From Euonymus europaeus (taxonomy: Eukaryota > Streptophyta > Magnoliopsida > Celastrales > Celastraceae): a stretch of DNA of 64,000 bases. The translations under genes were made by a program, and so were the position numbers. A model generated the notes under the pieces. It worked only from the letters and a program-made list of their open reading frames with translations. It was not told where the DNA came from and ran no database searches. Shown piece after piece: positions 36,460-48,319 of the stretch (within the stretch, counting starts at the first letter, position 1; each line of letters begins with the position of its first letter). Location of the stretch: NCBI GenBank assembly GCA_963580455.1, contig OY756972.1, positions 7,765,001 through 7,829,000 on the forward strand. Direction: 5' to 3'.

Positions 36460-38890
36460 TGTTTCCCTTCCATATATATAGTCTAAATGCCTAACACGTT
36501 TCTTGCAACTCCTACAACCTTAGGTAACCTTGCACCAACGTGCAACCCCATAAACGACCCTAGCCTTTTCAGTTACTCCATATCGTGTCACTATTTCTTG
36601 TGGTGCTCCAAAACATCCGTGCAGATTTTGCTTCACCCAAATCCTCTTTAATTGTACCACAAAATCTCTATTATCTCTGAAAGATTCCTAGCGAATCCAT
36701 TTGCCTTCCCCGAATCTTCAATGTCAGTAATAATTCCATCTTGCTACTATTTGTTCACAAGACAACTAGTCTATGCTAGTGTATACTCCAAAGCCTTGAT
36801 AAAACTTCATATTACTCTGGGATTATTCGGTCCCTTCTACTTTGTCCACCATTACTATTATCGAATTTAATAAATGAATTCTCTAAATATCCAATCTCTT
36901 TTGTAAATAGCTAGCGGTTACTCACCTTTAGTTCTAAAGCATTCATGCTTCGCCATCATATTCCATTTAGTAGAGAATATTTATCCTATGGACATTCGAA
37001 GTAAACACCCAATGTCTAAACTCTTCACCAACGATGTCCTAATCAACACCATTAATCTCCATTTCTTTACTATTTAGTGTTAGTAATAAAACACATCAAC
37101 AACTACCAAACATTTAGTACTTCTCACAATTTGAGACCATTTATCTTATTCTCGAGCGGATTATTTTCGCCCCATCATTCTGTACACAAATGTTATTCAT
37201 TTGTTCCTAAATAAATATTCATTCCCTCTCTACATCTAGATCTTAAGGAATTTTGTTTCCCACAAATTTTACTTACTTTTATAATCTTCAAGATTATCTT
37301 CCTCAAGGATGCTAATCCTATTTCCAAGTCCCTCTTAATAGACTCTAAATAAGAAGTTTATCATGGAACTAGATAACTCTTAGCTACAACCATTCGTCAT
37401 GAAGTTTCCATGACTCTACACTAAACTCACCATCACATTAATTTTTTTTTCATCATTTTATACGAGGGTCACCAAGACTCCATCTCCTAGCTTACACACA
37501 CCACCCCAACAATCTCCCCTTCGAGTAATGTTACTCCTCGAACTGACTGGACTGTTGGGTGCCTTATGAGTGGTAAGGGCCGAAACTTATAAAAAAGCAA
37601 TTTTTCTGTGATAGCCCAACCCGGATTTATTGACACCACCGGTGGTCACTGATTTTACACAAGCCCATGGGCCACTACCCCCAACCCTTCCCCAGCCCAC
37701 TAGTATTTCAAGTGACTGGGAGGTTATTGCTAGGCTTCGAACAAATATTTACTATAACAATTCAACAACATCCTAGATATCCCTTGGATGCTTCGATGTG
37801 ATCTAATATCCATCTATCCTTTATACCTCTTATACCCATTAGGTTTTTCTCCACATTTATTCATTTCGACAAATATCATTTCAATTGACACAAGTCAATT
37901 ACCACCTAAATTACATTGACTTCCAATACCATTTCATAGTATACTATCAACTATAGATCACCGATCCATTTCCAATCCCAAACCACCAACTTATCAATAT
38001 CCACTCATGTGCACAATTTGCACCATAGCTCTCGATGTGACTCAACCACACCTCGCATTCTATTTAATTTTTCCAACATAAATTCGATCTATTTTTTTTT
38101 CACATACATTCACTCTCATTTGATTTCAATACATTCACCGCTACAACCATGCCCGAACACTTAACCAACAACCCAATTGTCTGCTCATGGACAAGATACT
38201 TGCCCATTAATCGAGGTACATCCGCACTAATATAATACTTCACCTCATCATTTCTTAGCTAAACCATATTTCGATTTGCAACCCATACACCATGTAGCCG
38301 CTCGACAGCCTGCGTTACCCTTGTCAATCAAGCTCCAGCATCCACACCAATACAGAGTATCACATTTTGTAATCCTTGCACCACGCGTCATAGCCACAAA
38401 GGACCTAACAGTACACACATATAAAACATCGCAGTCTGTAACTCGTGCACCACGTAGTAGCTCAACAGTTTACTTTGACGCAAATAACTAAACTCAACAT
38501 TCACAACGATGCTCCGTATCACACTTGCAACTCCTAGACCACGTGTCACACCTAAAAGGCTTTACAGAACACGTCGATGCAGAGTATCACCCATCATAAT
38601 GCCGTCAAGGTCATCGATCACAACTTATAGCTCTACTAACATTATCCAAAATGAAATATTCTATGAGTTTACATGTAACTTGTCACCTCTAAATAAATTT
38701 AAGTGTTAGTGGTAAATATCCCTAGCACTCTAAAACCCAAACTTTCATCTACGGATATAAAAGGGAATTTAAACGTCCTATTCAAACGACACTCCCATCC
38801 AACAACTTTAAATCAAGAAATTACCTCTAACAACTTTGAGGTTTTCAGAAGTCTCCCCAGGTTCCAATACAAGATCACTCTTCTGTGTCA
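36460..38890. other. Non-coding interior of the pol-less LTR element
   Basis: About 2.4 kb where pol would be expected. No RT, RNase H or integrase motif was found in either orientation. It contains the degenerate tandem repeat at 38,270-38,610 and otherwise C/T-rich unique sequence. Confidence 0.65.
38270..38610 (+). repeat. Degenerate tandem repeat, four units of 70-90 bp
   Basis: TTGCAACYC then ACCACGTGTCA or variants, then CTAACAGTACAC, recurs at about 38,275, 38,366, 38,435 and 38,525 (for example TGTAATCCTTGCACCACGCG, CTGTAACTCGTGCACCACGT, TTGCAACTCCTAGACCACGT). Confidence 0.7.
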
Positions 38891-38899
38891 ATGCCAGTT

Positions 38900-39587
38900 G
38901 TTGTAGCGGTTGTAAGCCTAGTGTCTGCGCCTGTTGTAACCCTCCACTGTTCTGTGGACATTCCCTCTTCTTGTGGCCGATCATGCCACACCTAACGCAC
39001 CTCAGTTCTATACTCGTACACTAATCCCTCTTATGACCTTCTTTACCGCACTTATAACAAATAAGCTTGCCACCACGTGGCCTTGATCTTTTTCCACAAT
39101 CACCTCTTTGACCCTTCTCAGCCTGAGGCGCAATCCTCTGTCTCTTCAGGTCGCCTACACCACTGCCACTAGCTGCTGAAGCCATATGACCCATCTGTGT
39201 TCCAATTATCTGCGCTTGGACCACCTAAGCTAAACTCATTACGATACTGGCTAGGTCTTGCAATGTCACGGGTTGCTCCGTATTACTGATGGGAGCAACT
39301 TGTACCTCTGGTTGTCCCTGCACCTGCACTGGAGAAATCTCCAAAGCCCTCTCATGTTGTTCCAATCGAACTCCTTCACCAATGGCTATCCCATCTTGAA
39401 CAACCATTTCCTCGTCTAGCCCTATGCTCGGATCAAGCACTGGCTCCTGTGTAGTATAAGTGTGCCTAGTAGTGCACATTGTACTTCTACCACGACCTCT
39501 ACCACGGCCTCTAGGCCTTCCTCGTCTGCCCTCAACATTAGGGATCTCTACAGCACGTGATGACCTGGTCAGCCTACGAGTGTCCAT
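38900..39587 (-). pseudogene. Gag remnant of the pol-less LTR element
   Basis: ATG at 39,587 starts MDTRRLTRSSRAVEIPN followed by an Arg/Gly-rich stretch (RRGRPRGRGRGRGR), as in gag N-termini of chromovirus-like gypsy elements. Two zinc knuckles follow, CYKCGKEGHKRD (near 39,055-39,021, then a stop where the last Cys is due) and CVRCGMIGHKKRECP (near 39,000-38,957). The capsid core normally between them is missing, and there is a stop near 39,225. So gag is internally deleted and cannot assemble particles by itself. Confidence 0.75.
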
Positions 39588-39744
39588 CTGTGCCACAACA
39601 GATAACACTACCAAATACATAATTTCTATTGAGGATTTAAGGGATAAGAAAACGTACCGGATCAGCAGAGGTCGTGACATGGCCTGTAAACTTACTAAAA
39701 TACATCTAGGAACCAACCCCAGATCCTACGTGGAGATAACCTCC

Positions 39745-39755
39745 CTCTGATACCA
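39745..39755 (-). other. Primer-binding site, initiator tRNA-Met type
   Basis: TGGTATCAGAG on the minus strand, three bases inside the 5' LTR. It fixes the transcription direction of the element as right to left. Confidence 0.88.
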
Positions 39756-39758
39756 AAC

Positions 39759-41931
39759 TGTGACGCCCCGACCCGGAATTCACGCACTGAGCCGGGAGCG
39801 CAGTTTAGGCGTGTGCCCCGTTACTAAGGACCTCACCACACGCCAACTTAACCCCGGATTCTAACAGAAATTTGACAGCACCTTCCCGTATATCGGAGGG
39901 TGCCAACCTGGAGTCACATCTCACTTAACACGTGAAAGATAATGAATAATAATCAGAGAAGTTCCGCAGCCTAACAGGGCCTCTGGCCATCTATCCACAT
40001 TCACACACTAGGCAGGGCCTCAGACCTCCTAATCACATGCAATCAATAAGCAAAACATATTCATACCAATAATATCATCAAAGACTATCAAAGTCTATCA
40101 ATCTAGACCCAAGGTCCACTATCCAGGTACGGGAGTCCCGATCACACGGCATACCTCCTGACCATCCATCTAACATACTGAAAATGTATTTAAGCAACAT
40201 AATAGTCAACCAATTAAAGTACTATATGTACTTAATTCATAACCAAGGTTCTCAAACAATCAAATACAAATCCTAGTGCTCCTAGGGTGGCCTTCCATGT
40301 CACGCCGGCTCCTACTGATCCGCAGCCTGGTTCTCACCACCAGTCTTACCTAAAGGATACATTAAAGGAATAGGGTGAGCAGGAGGCTCAGTAGGGAAAT
40401 AAAATGAATCATAAATAATGTAAAGGCTGAATATTGAAACAAGCTCAATGCAACAACATAACATCCTAAAATGTCACAACAATGCATAAACTCGGGCTAC
40501 ACCCTACAGCGCCTGGCACCAGGCAACAAATATTCCGAAAAATCATCGGAACCCTTGCACTTTGCCCCGGAACGACTATAGGTGTACCTACACAATGGAA
40601 ATCCCGATTCCGGCAACAATGTGCCCATTCGGTATCCAACATCATCACAAAAGTATAACCTAAGGGTTCTACGAGTCCATACTCGTAGACCCGATGCGTC
40701 TATAATTCATGTCCAATAATGTCATGAAAGAGGAGTTCATATATATAACAATTCTATATATATATACATAACTACATGATGCATGAACGATGATTATCAT
40801 GCCTAATAGATGATTAAGCATTCAAAGGGTATGCAATTCAATAATAATCAACAAGAAGGTTCATTCTTCCTAAGGAACAATTTAGGCAAGAACACAAAGA
40901 TTAAAGACCAATGAGGAATTACAACGCTCTTCAGAGAAAACAATACGATACAAAATGAAAATGGGTTAATAATCCCTACCTCAATTCCAAGCTATCACAA
41001 GCTACAAGTTTTTCCCAAATACTAGGGTTTGAGTTTCCGAACCTACCATATAGAAAATTCATCGCCCAATCCCACAAATTAATCCCCCATAACCATAATC
41101 AACATAAATCAAACCAACAACTCAAGAGAAAATTACCTTTCTCTCTCTAGAACCCAAATATGCTATGTTCAAGCCTTCAAGCCTTCAATCCACCAAATCT
41201 TCAAACAACCTAGTATATATCACCATATATAGACTTGAATCAAACTCTATAGTCATTCTAAAACACCCATTCCAAGTTCCATTCGAAATTACAAAAACCC
41301 TAGGTTTTATGGAAAACTAGGAACTTACCTCAAATCCCTCCAACTTTGTGAAACTCTTCTTGAATCTTCTTCTATCCTTCAATCCAAGCTTCAATCCTTG
41401 AAATCTCTCAAGAATCTCTCTTTATCTCTCTATTTTTCTCACTCTCTCTCTCTAAAATTCGGAACTTCCACCAAGGATTCAAGTTCAGTTCGCGTAACTG
41501 CCTCTTAAAGCCTCGGGTTGCGCCTAGGCGCCCAAGTCATGAATTCCTCCACAAGCCCGCTACTCTGGGCGCTATCCTGGGCGTGCATAGAAAGTGCGCC
41601 TAGGTGGAGTGCGCCTAGGTGCCCATGCACCAATTCCATCTCTATTGCCCACTGGACTGGGCGGTCTTTTTGTACACACATAGACGGAACGCCTAGGCGT
41701 GTGGCCTTATATTTTCATCTCCGTGTTTGTCTTAGCTTCGATTTGGTATATTATGGACCCCAAACGGACATCTGTGCTAAAAGTTATGACCGATTTACCG
41801 AACCTAGTTCAAAAACTATCCTTTAGGGTCTTATACACTTCCAATGGTCCGTTATCTCTTCGAACCCATTTTTCAATAACTTATTACCCAAAATTTCGCC
41901 ATACTTAATATTTTTGGGTCGGGGTTTCACA
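39759..41931 (-). repeat. LTR (5' LTR of the minus-strand element)
   Basis: 2173 bp. Relative to the other LTR it carries about 215 extra bases at 41,008-41,225 (from CTACAAGTTTTTCCC to CACCATATATAGACTTG) and a small duplication of GTGCGCCTAGGTG near 41,600. Confidence 0.93.
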
Positions 41932-42394
41932 GAATTCATGGGATTTATATGAAATCCAGAGGATTTATCATGTTTGAAAATTTGTGAATTGTTATTTTGG
42001 AATTGAATAACATATATTTGCATTAGGGTTTAACACTTGTTTTAGGGTTTAGAGGGTTTACGCTTTTTTGTGGTTTAGGGTTTAATGTTTATGGGGTTTT
42101 GGTTTTAGGGTCTTAGGGTTTTGGTTTTTATAGAAATCATTAGCCATCTGGTCTTTAAATACATTTTTCATAGGATTTCTGTGAGTTTCAAAGGATTTCT
42201 TTAAAGTTCAAAGGAAATCATGCACATAGTAGTATTTATGAATACATTCTTTAAAAAAAGAAGAGTAAAATGGCATTAGATGAATTTTAAGGGTTTTTAT
42301 TCATAGTAGGAGTAGCAAAAAGTCATCATGTTTTACTGATTTGCAAAACATCCGTATTATGTATCATAGACTTCTTACATCAGAGCATTTTTGA
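41932..42394 (+). other. MULE middle region, motif copies and telomere-like repeats
   Basis: Between the LTR insertion and the 3' end of the Ulp1-type gene. Motif copies at about 41,955 and 42,186. From 42,027 to 42,120 there are several TTTAGGG or GGGTTTA units in degenerate tandem, similar to the plant telomere repeat. Confidence 0.6.
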
Positions 42395-45300
42395 TCATAT
42401 GTCCTCAACAATGTTGCTAGGAGTGTCTTCCATCCATGTTCTCCCTTTGTCATGCAGGAATTTATGCACAATTCTTGCCCGTTGTTCGCTTAACTGTGTA
42501 GGAGTCACACTTTTTGGTATGTGTTCGCCTTTGAAGATACACTCTATGATCATGCAACAAATTTTCCCAGAGTCAACTCTGCATAATTCAGATTAGAATT
42601 TTCTTAGAATATAGAATTAGAGGCCCATGTGTTCTTCTTTTTAATTTTTGATAATATACTTACGATGTTGTAGGCTGTTATGGTGATTCCCATACTGTTC
42701 GTAGAGGAGTTTTCTTCTTTTCATTGGTTTATTTATCCTGCAAACTATTGTAGTGATCAACCTGCATATGCACAACAATTCTGTTGTTACTTTTAAGTAC
42801 GATAACAAATATAGAGATAGTTGGTTTAGTATCTCACCATTTCTTGTGCATCCTTTCGATATGGATCTCTAGAGTTTTTGTTCCTTGGTAGCAATGAATT
42901 ATAATGTTTCCAAATCTCTTCACCTATGTCTATTACTAGCATTGTCCAATGATTTTCAGAGTTTTTGTTTCCAGCAGAATGTATTGGGATTATAAATGTG
43001 TACTCTTCATTCTTTAATTCCCTCAATTTGTTTTCGATAAACAATGTCATGTTCTTCTCATCTTTTCTCCTGAGAAATTCCTATTAAGCAATTAGAAATA
43101 TATCAGTTACATTTGTTTATATTTGCAAATGAATAAAATGAAAAAGAATTAACTAACCATAACGGAACTTGAGAGTACTATTGTCTTGCCACCACAAAAC
43201 AACATTGATTTTTCGCCTTCTCTTTGCTTCCTCATTAGGATCTCAACAAACCCATCAATAATCTGGAAAAGCAAATAATCTATTATTTGGTTGATTTCAT
43301 ATGATTCAGAGAAATTGACAGGATTCAGAGGAAATTTAATAATTCAGGGGAAATCAAAAGGAAAACTACAAGATCTATAGATAAACTTATTTCATATATG
43401 TATGGATCAAAAAATTCCATGTATAATGATGTTTTGGTAGCCATGGCAGAACATGATTACACGGCTTCATAATAGACGTCAATTAATGTATTCCTAATTG
43501 TTAAAGCTTTACGAAAAGAAATTGCAATTAATTGACTCTAAAATCTGCAAGGGATGGCCGATGTAAAAAACTAACAAACATCCTAGGATTCAAAGGAAAT
43601 TTAAATAATTCAGAGAAAATTAAAAGTTTCAGAGGAATTTAAGAAATGGTACGTAAACTGTTTGTCAATTCGTCATTTGTTATCAGCACGTTGATGTCTT
43701 GGATTGTTATGATCGTGTTTTCCGACCAGACAATAGCACTGCATTGAATTATTTTTGATGTTAGTTAAAAATATACATGTATAAAATATTATCTACATGA
43801 AATCATAAATATATCAATTCAGAGTATATTACCTTTTCCCTCTGGTATCTTCAATTGTTTTGAGGATGTTGCTGTTAAAATCATCTAGTATAACAGGAAC
43901 AATGTCACCGCCAATTGCATTATCAATTGGTTTTTTCTTTGGCTTCTTAGTGTTCCTTTTTGGTTGAGGGACAAAGTCCTCAACATCAATGATGCCTTGA
44001 TGCTCTATCGCTCTTTTCCTACTTTCATTCTTTTTTCCATGCTTCTCATACTGAAATTCAGGACATTCCGTGCTGGTTCTTGACCTTGTTCTAACAACCC
44101 TCACAAGTGTCCTAGTTCTTGCCTTTACAATTGAAGAAGAAGTTTGAATTTCCTCATTTTTAGTTGTTGGTTCTGTTTCAGCAGGATATTCAATCACTGG
44201 AGCTTCTACATTGTTTTTGTCTTCAATCTCCATTTCAACATCTTTAACTTCTTCTCCATTTGTAGTTTCAATCACTGGAGCTTCTACATTGTTGTTGTCT
44301 TCAATCTCCATTTCAACATCTTCAACTTCTTCTCCATTTGCAGTTTCAATCACTAGAGTTGTTTCTTTTGAATATTGCAACTTCTGTTTCCGCATATTGT
44401 TTTTCATTTTTTGCTTCTTCCAACTCTGCTATCAGCTTTTTATTTTCACCATTTGCTTCTGCCAATTCAACAACTTTCTCCTCTAGTATGTTGATCAGAC
44501 TCATGTTGTCTACTTCTAATTTTAGTATTTGAGCTTTGTTTTCATCCATTTCCTTTTCCTTTTCCAACAATAAAAATCTTGATTTTTCATTTTCTGATTC
44601 TTTTTCCAGCTTATCCATGTCTTTGTCCACTTTTTCGGCTGGCTCATTGTTCAATTTTGGCTTTAATTCAGTGCTCAATGTAATCGGTACTTCAATGTAT
44701 AAATGATCATCTAGTTCAACCAGTGGATTTGCATCATTCTTATTCGTCAAATCATCTTCCTCTTCTTGATCAACATCATCTTCTTGGGTAAGTTTCAATT
44801 TGTTATCTTCACTACGAATAGAACTGCGATAGTTGCCAGCACTATTATTAGATGACATTTCAGAATCATCATCACCTTTTTTGTTAGTCATTGTCCTGTT
44901 GGAACTGACTTGGCTGGAACTCACCGGGTTGGATAAATTTTGTGAGTTGTCGAAATCGTCGTTTTCGACCCTCTTACTCAATTCCTCTATTTTGTTGTGT
45001 ACTTTTTCCCTTTCTTGCTGTTGTGCTAGTTCAATAAGTTCTCTTTCTTCTTTTGTCGGCACAAGGGCACCCGTAAGAACCTAAAAAATAGGTACAAATA
45101 GAATTTGTAAGAAAAAAGGGAAATCAAGCATATACAAAGGAAATATATTTGATTCAGAGGTAATCCATTTGATATTTGATTTAGAGAAAATTAGAAAGAT
45201 TCTGAGGAAATCTGCACCTATAACAACCTAAAAAATAGATATAAATAGCACTTGTAAGATAAATAGGAAATTAGGTATATTCAAAGCAAATTTATCTGAT

Positions 45301-46502
45301 TGAGAGGAATTCAGATAGATTCAGAGGAAATCTATCATATTCAGAGGAATTCTGATAGATTCATAGGAAATATGAAATATAATAATGGTTTCATTTAGAT
45401 TCAGAGTTAATTCATCTAATACTACGTAAAATAATAGAGATTCAGAGTTGATTCATCTTACATTGTATGAACTACACAATTTAATTTTACCTTGTTTTTG
45501 GTTATTTTATCGAGGACATTCTTTTTGAAGTTCTTGTGAAAGAAACTTAGGTCCCATTTCAGAAACCTTGGGAATCGTCCTTCTTCTGATGGTTCCACAA
45601 TAGTAGTGTGCTCACAAAACCAATACTGAAAATTGAAAATAAATAATTATTAAAATTTTGATAATGACAAGTGATACTAAATAGTAACATATATTAAGTG
45701 GAATTGGCTTACCGACAGTAGGGGTACACATCCGGTCACATTCGCTGGATTCGTTGAATGTTTCCTAATTGATTCCATAAGAGTATTCAATATGGCTTGT
45801 GACCAATTGTAGTCCCTCATACCTTCTAAATCTTCTACGTACTCTATGAATCCCCATCCAATAGTGTTTCCGTTGATTGAGAATAATAGAGCTTGGCACA
45901 AATATACAACTACCAAACGAACAATATCTACAATGTCCTCCTCTTTGTCACTGTCTATTATGTCATCAATTAATCTTCTTATATGTCCACCTCTAATGAG
46001 TTGACATTCACCAAATCTTGAATTGACAAATTCCGTATTCGGTCTCCTTTTGTAAGCAAGATTAATTTCTCTCTCTCCTGAACATACTCCAAAAATCAAT
46101 GTTACATCATTCTCCGTCAACTTCAAAGGTTTTCCTCCTATAACAAAAGCATCTTCTCATGCATCATATGTCCGAATTAAATCCAATGCTGCATCATCTG
46201 ATTTCCTTATCTTTCGATCTGATTGTTTCCCTATGAAGTTTTCCATGAAACTCTAGAATGGAGTCTTCTTCAACAACACTTTGTCTGCATCCTTTAGCTC
46301 AAGTTCTACTAGTATTGTCCTAATAGCACCAATGTTGGAGCGGAATTGTATTGTGTAGTTCCCTCTCTCCCTTTGCTCCCTTGATGCTTTTGGAATTTTC
46401 TTTACACCTATGAAGTAAAACAAGATTAAGCTATATAAGACTCATTTTAATTATCAAAGATGTATGATGATTTTGAAATAAATTACCTCTTCTTTTTGTC
46501 AT
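42395..46502 (-). pseudogene. DUF1985 / coiled-coil / Ulp1-like cysteine protease gene of the MULE, decayed
   Basis: Exons traced: 46,502-46,487 (MTKRR), 46,407-45,713, 45,625-45,491, 45,080-43,833, 43,738-43,653, 43,262-43,158, 43,080-42,838 and 42,578-42,395; one or more small exons are probably missing from this list, since phase fails after 43,653. Exon 2 holds a DUF1985-type region (KLTENDVTLIFGVCSGERE). Exon 4 is a long coiled coil (about 45,060-44,400) followed by an acidic tandem repeat and Lys/Arg patches. The end is Ulp1-like (C48): ENHWTMLVIDI has the catalytic His, but the catalytic D-C-G reads D-S-G at 42,569-42,571. Stops: TAG 46,255 (from TGG) and TGA 46,159 (from CGA), plus a frameshift near 44,370-44,400. 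The family cleaves SUMO-like proteins; here catalysis would be lost. Confidence 0.8.
44191..44368 (-). repeat. 78-bp coding tandem repeat (26 residues)
   Basis: CAATCACTGGAGCTTCTACA starts at 44,191 and 44,269, with a partial third copy at 44,347. On the minus strand it encodes repeated ETTNGEEVKDVEMEIED-type acidic units followed by NNVEAPVI. Confidence 0.92.
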
Positions 46503-48291
46503 TATCGTTGATGTATCAAATGTTGGCCGCAAAATAACATGTAAAAAAGACTCTGAAAATCAAAAATAGTTTCATAGGTAATAAAAAAAATAGTAATGGG
46601 GAAATAAAAACAATTTATTTAGAGGAAATCACATGTTTAACTATGAAATGGTAGTCAAGATTGATTACACAGAGGATATATCAAATACATGGTATGAATA
46701 AAAGAAAATTAACTCAGAAAAACAACAAAAATTTACGATTCATAGGTAATAACAATAATTCAGAGGAAATCCATAAGTTTCAGAGGAAAGTCATATGATT
46801 AAGAGGATATATAATTGTTTCAAATGGAAAATTGATGGTTTCATAGGAAGTCACATGGTTCAGAAGAAGTAACAATGATTCAAATGGAATTTAATAGTTT
46901 TAGAGGAATTCACATGGTTCAGAGGAAATCACAATGATTCACAGGAAAATCGTTGTGATTACAAGATTCAAACTCTGAGTAATCATTTTTAATATGAGTC
47001 TTTTAACAACAGCATAAAATTTTAAAGGCATGTTACTCAAGTAGATATGGCTCTATACTATTGCCATATAAATTACTAATTAATAACTCTTATAATTTTT
47101 TTTACTATCAATAAATTTGTTAGGAACAAATAAGAAATTAAAGAAGACACTAGTTTTAGTGGGATTGATTGAATACTGAACATCCAAAGCCATGAAATTC
47201 AGAACTTGTGAAGTCACAGAGAACATAATATCTATGCCGAAAACTATGCAGACGTGAGTGATGAGACTTAGAGGCAAAAAACTCATATGAACAACACACA
47301 AAAAACAAGTTTTCAGAGGAAATTATAAATTGAAGCTCATATGGCAGTCAACGTTGATTAGACATGGGATATATCAAATACATTCTACGAGTAAAGCATA
47401 ATTAACACAAAAAAATCCACAAATTTGTATGATTCAGAGGAAATTAGATAGTTTCAGAGGTAATTATCTAGATTCAGATGGAATCTAACTGATTTGGAGG
47501 TAATCTTATAGTTTAAAAGGAAATCCATATGATTCAAAGGTAAATTTATAGATTTAGTTGGTATCATACGAATTCAGAGGAAATTATAACTTGAAGTTGA
47601 AAAATCCATAATCAGCATATAAAATTCATAAACCTAAACTAATTTAAATTGAAATCATAAACAACAAATACATAGCTAGCTAAAATTCCATGTATGGTTT
47701 GTAATGTTCAGCGGAGAACAACAACATTCAGTACAAGTGTTGTGTTTGAAGCTTCTTTGTTAAACAAATATGTTTCCATTCCAGCAAACAAATACATAGC
47801 TCAAAGAAGCCAAGAAATTAAAGGAATCCAGTTCACAAGTCGTTCATATAATTCTTACAACCGATTACCCAGAATTTTACCAAAACTAAAAAAATGGTTA
47901 CCTGTGAGAACACTAAAAAAACGAAATTGCCAGTTCTTGTTCACATCCAATAGAGCCAAGCAACAAAAACGACGCTGCAAATGAGGCGGGATGAAACTCT
48001 AATCTCTGTCGAAGTCGATTTAGGGACGAAACTCTAGTCTCTGTCGAAGTCGATTTAGGGACGAAACTCTCATCTCTGTCAAAGTCGAGTTCGATGACCG
48101 TTGATCGGGAGGGTATTTCCTCATTTTTAGGCGTTTGATTGGAGGGGAAAGAAGATGGTAACTGATTAGGGCTTAATGGAATAAGGGTATTTTTGACCAT
48201 AAATTTTTGAAGGACTTTTTAGAATATTGGAAAGTTTGAGATCCCTAATGGAATACATAATGTCAGTTAAGGATCTATTGGTAAATCCCCC
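46503..48291 (+). other. Right end of the large MULE
   Basis: Non-coding. TTCAGAGGAAAT or near variants occur at least ten times (for example 46,755, 46,920, 47,312, 47,436, 47,451, 47,572), in the plus orientation. A 35-bp tandem repeat lies near the end. The minus-strand promoter of the Ulp1-type gene must be in here. Confidence 0.65.
47993..48090 (+). repeat. 35-bp tandem repeat, 2.8 copies
   Basis: GAAACTCT at 47,993, 48,028 and 48,063 followed by CTCTGTCGAAGTCGATTTAG in each unit. Close to the right terminus of the MULE. Confidence 0.9.
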
Positions 48292-48300
48292 TAAATTTTA
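48292..48300. repeat. Right 9-bp TSD of the large MULE (TAAATTTTA)
   Basis: Partner of 29,711-29,719. Confidence 0.65.
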
Positions 48301-48319
48301 TTTTAAGTTGGTAGGTTGA

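Larger units (their letters stand above)
33563..41931 (-). mobile_element. Ty3/gypsy-type LTR element without pol, nested in the MULE
   Basis: Two long direct repeats (33,563-35,508 and 39,759-41,931) both start TGTGA and end TTTCACA. On the minus strand the 5' LTR is followed by TTGGTATCAGAG, complementary to initiator tRNA-Met, and the 3' LTR is preceded by AAGGGGGAAGGGA, a polypurine tract; so the element reads right to left. Flanks GATTT (33,558) and GAATT (41,932) are a TSD with one mismatch. The 4.25-kb interior has a gag remnant and one intact extra ORF but no protease, RT or integrase. It must be mobilised by a partner, as in large retrotransposon derivatives or TR-GAG elements. Confidence 0.9.
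29720..48291 (+). mobile_element. Large two-gene Mutator-like element (about 18.6 kb with an 8.4-kb insertion)
   Basis: Bracketed by a perfect 9-bp repeat. The ends start GG on both strands and share GTCCTT/ATCCTT at offset 18-23 and TATTCCAT at offset 37-44 without gaps, so TIRs are weak (about half of 46 positions match). It holds a MuDR-type transposase gene (+, 30,800-33,120) and a convergent DUF1985/Ulp1-type gene (-, 46,502-42,395). Removing the LTR insertion at 33,563-41,931 leaves about 10.2 kb. The same short motif (TTCAGAGGAWWT) is scattered through its left end, introns, middle and right end, which ties the parts together independently of the ends. Plant MULEs carrying Ulp1-like genes are known (Kaonashi type). 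Confidence 0.8.

Noticed and set aside
36652..36870. 72-codon plus-strand frame in the LTR element interior
   Set aside because: Antisense to the element, hydrophobic and without a family; likely chance.
44144..44532. Plus-strand Ser/Phe-rich frames
   Set aside because: They are the antisense shadow of the coiled-coil and acidic repeat part of the minus-strand Ulp1-type gene.
47694..47984. 96-codon plus-strand frame near the MULE right end
   Set aside because: Basic, low-information translation of a non-coding region; no domain.
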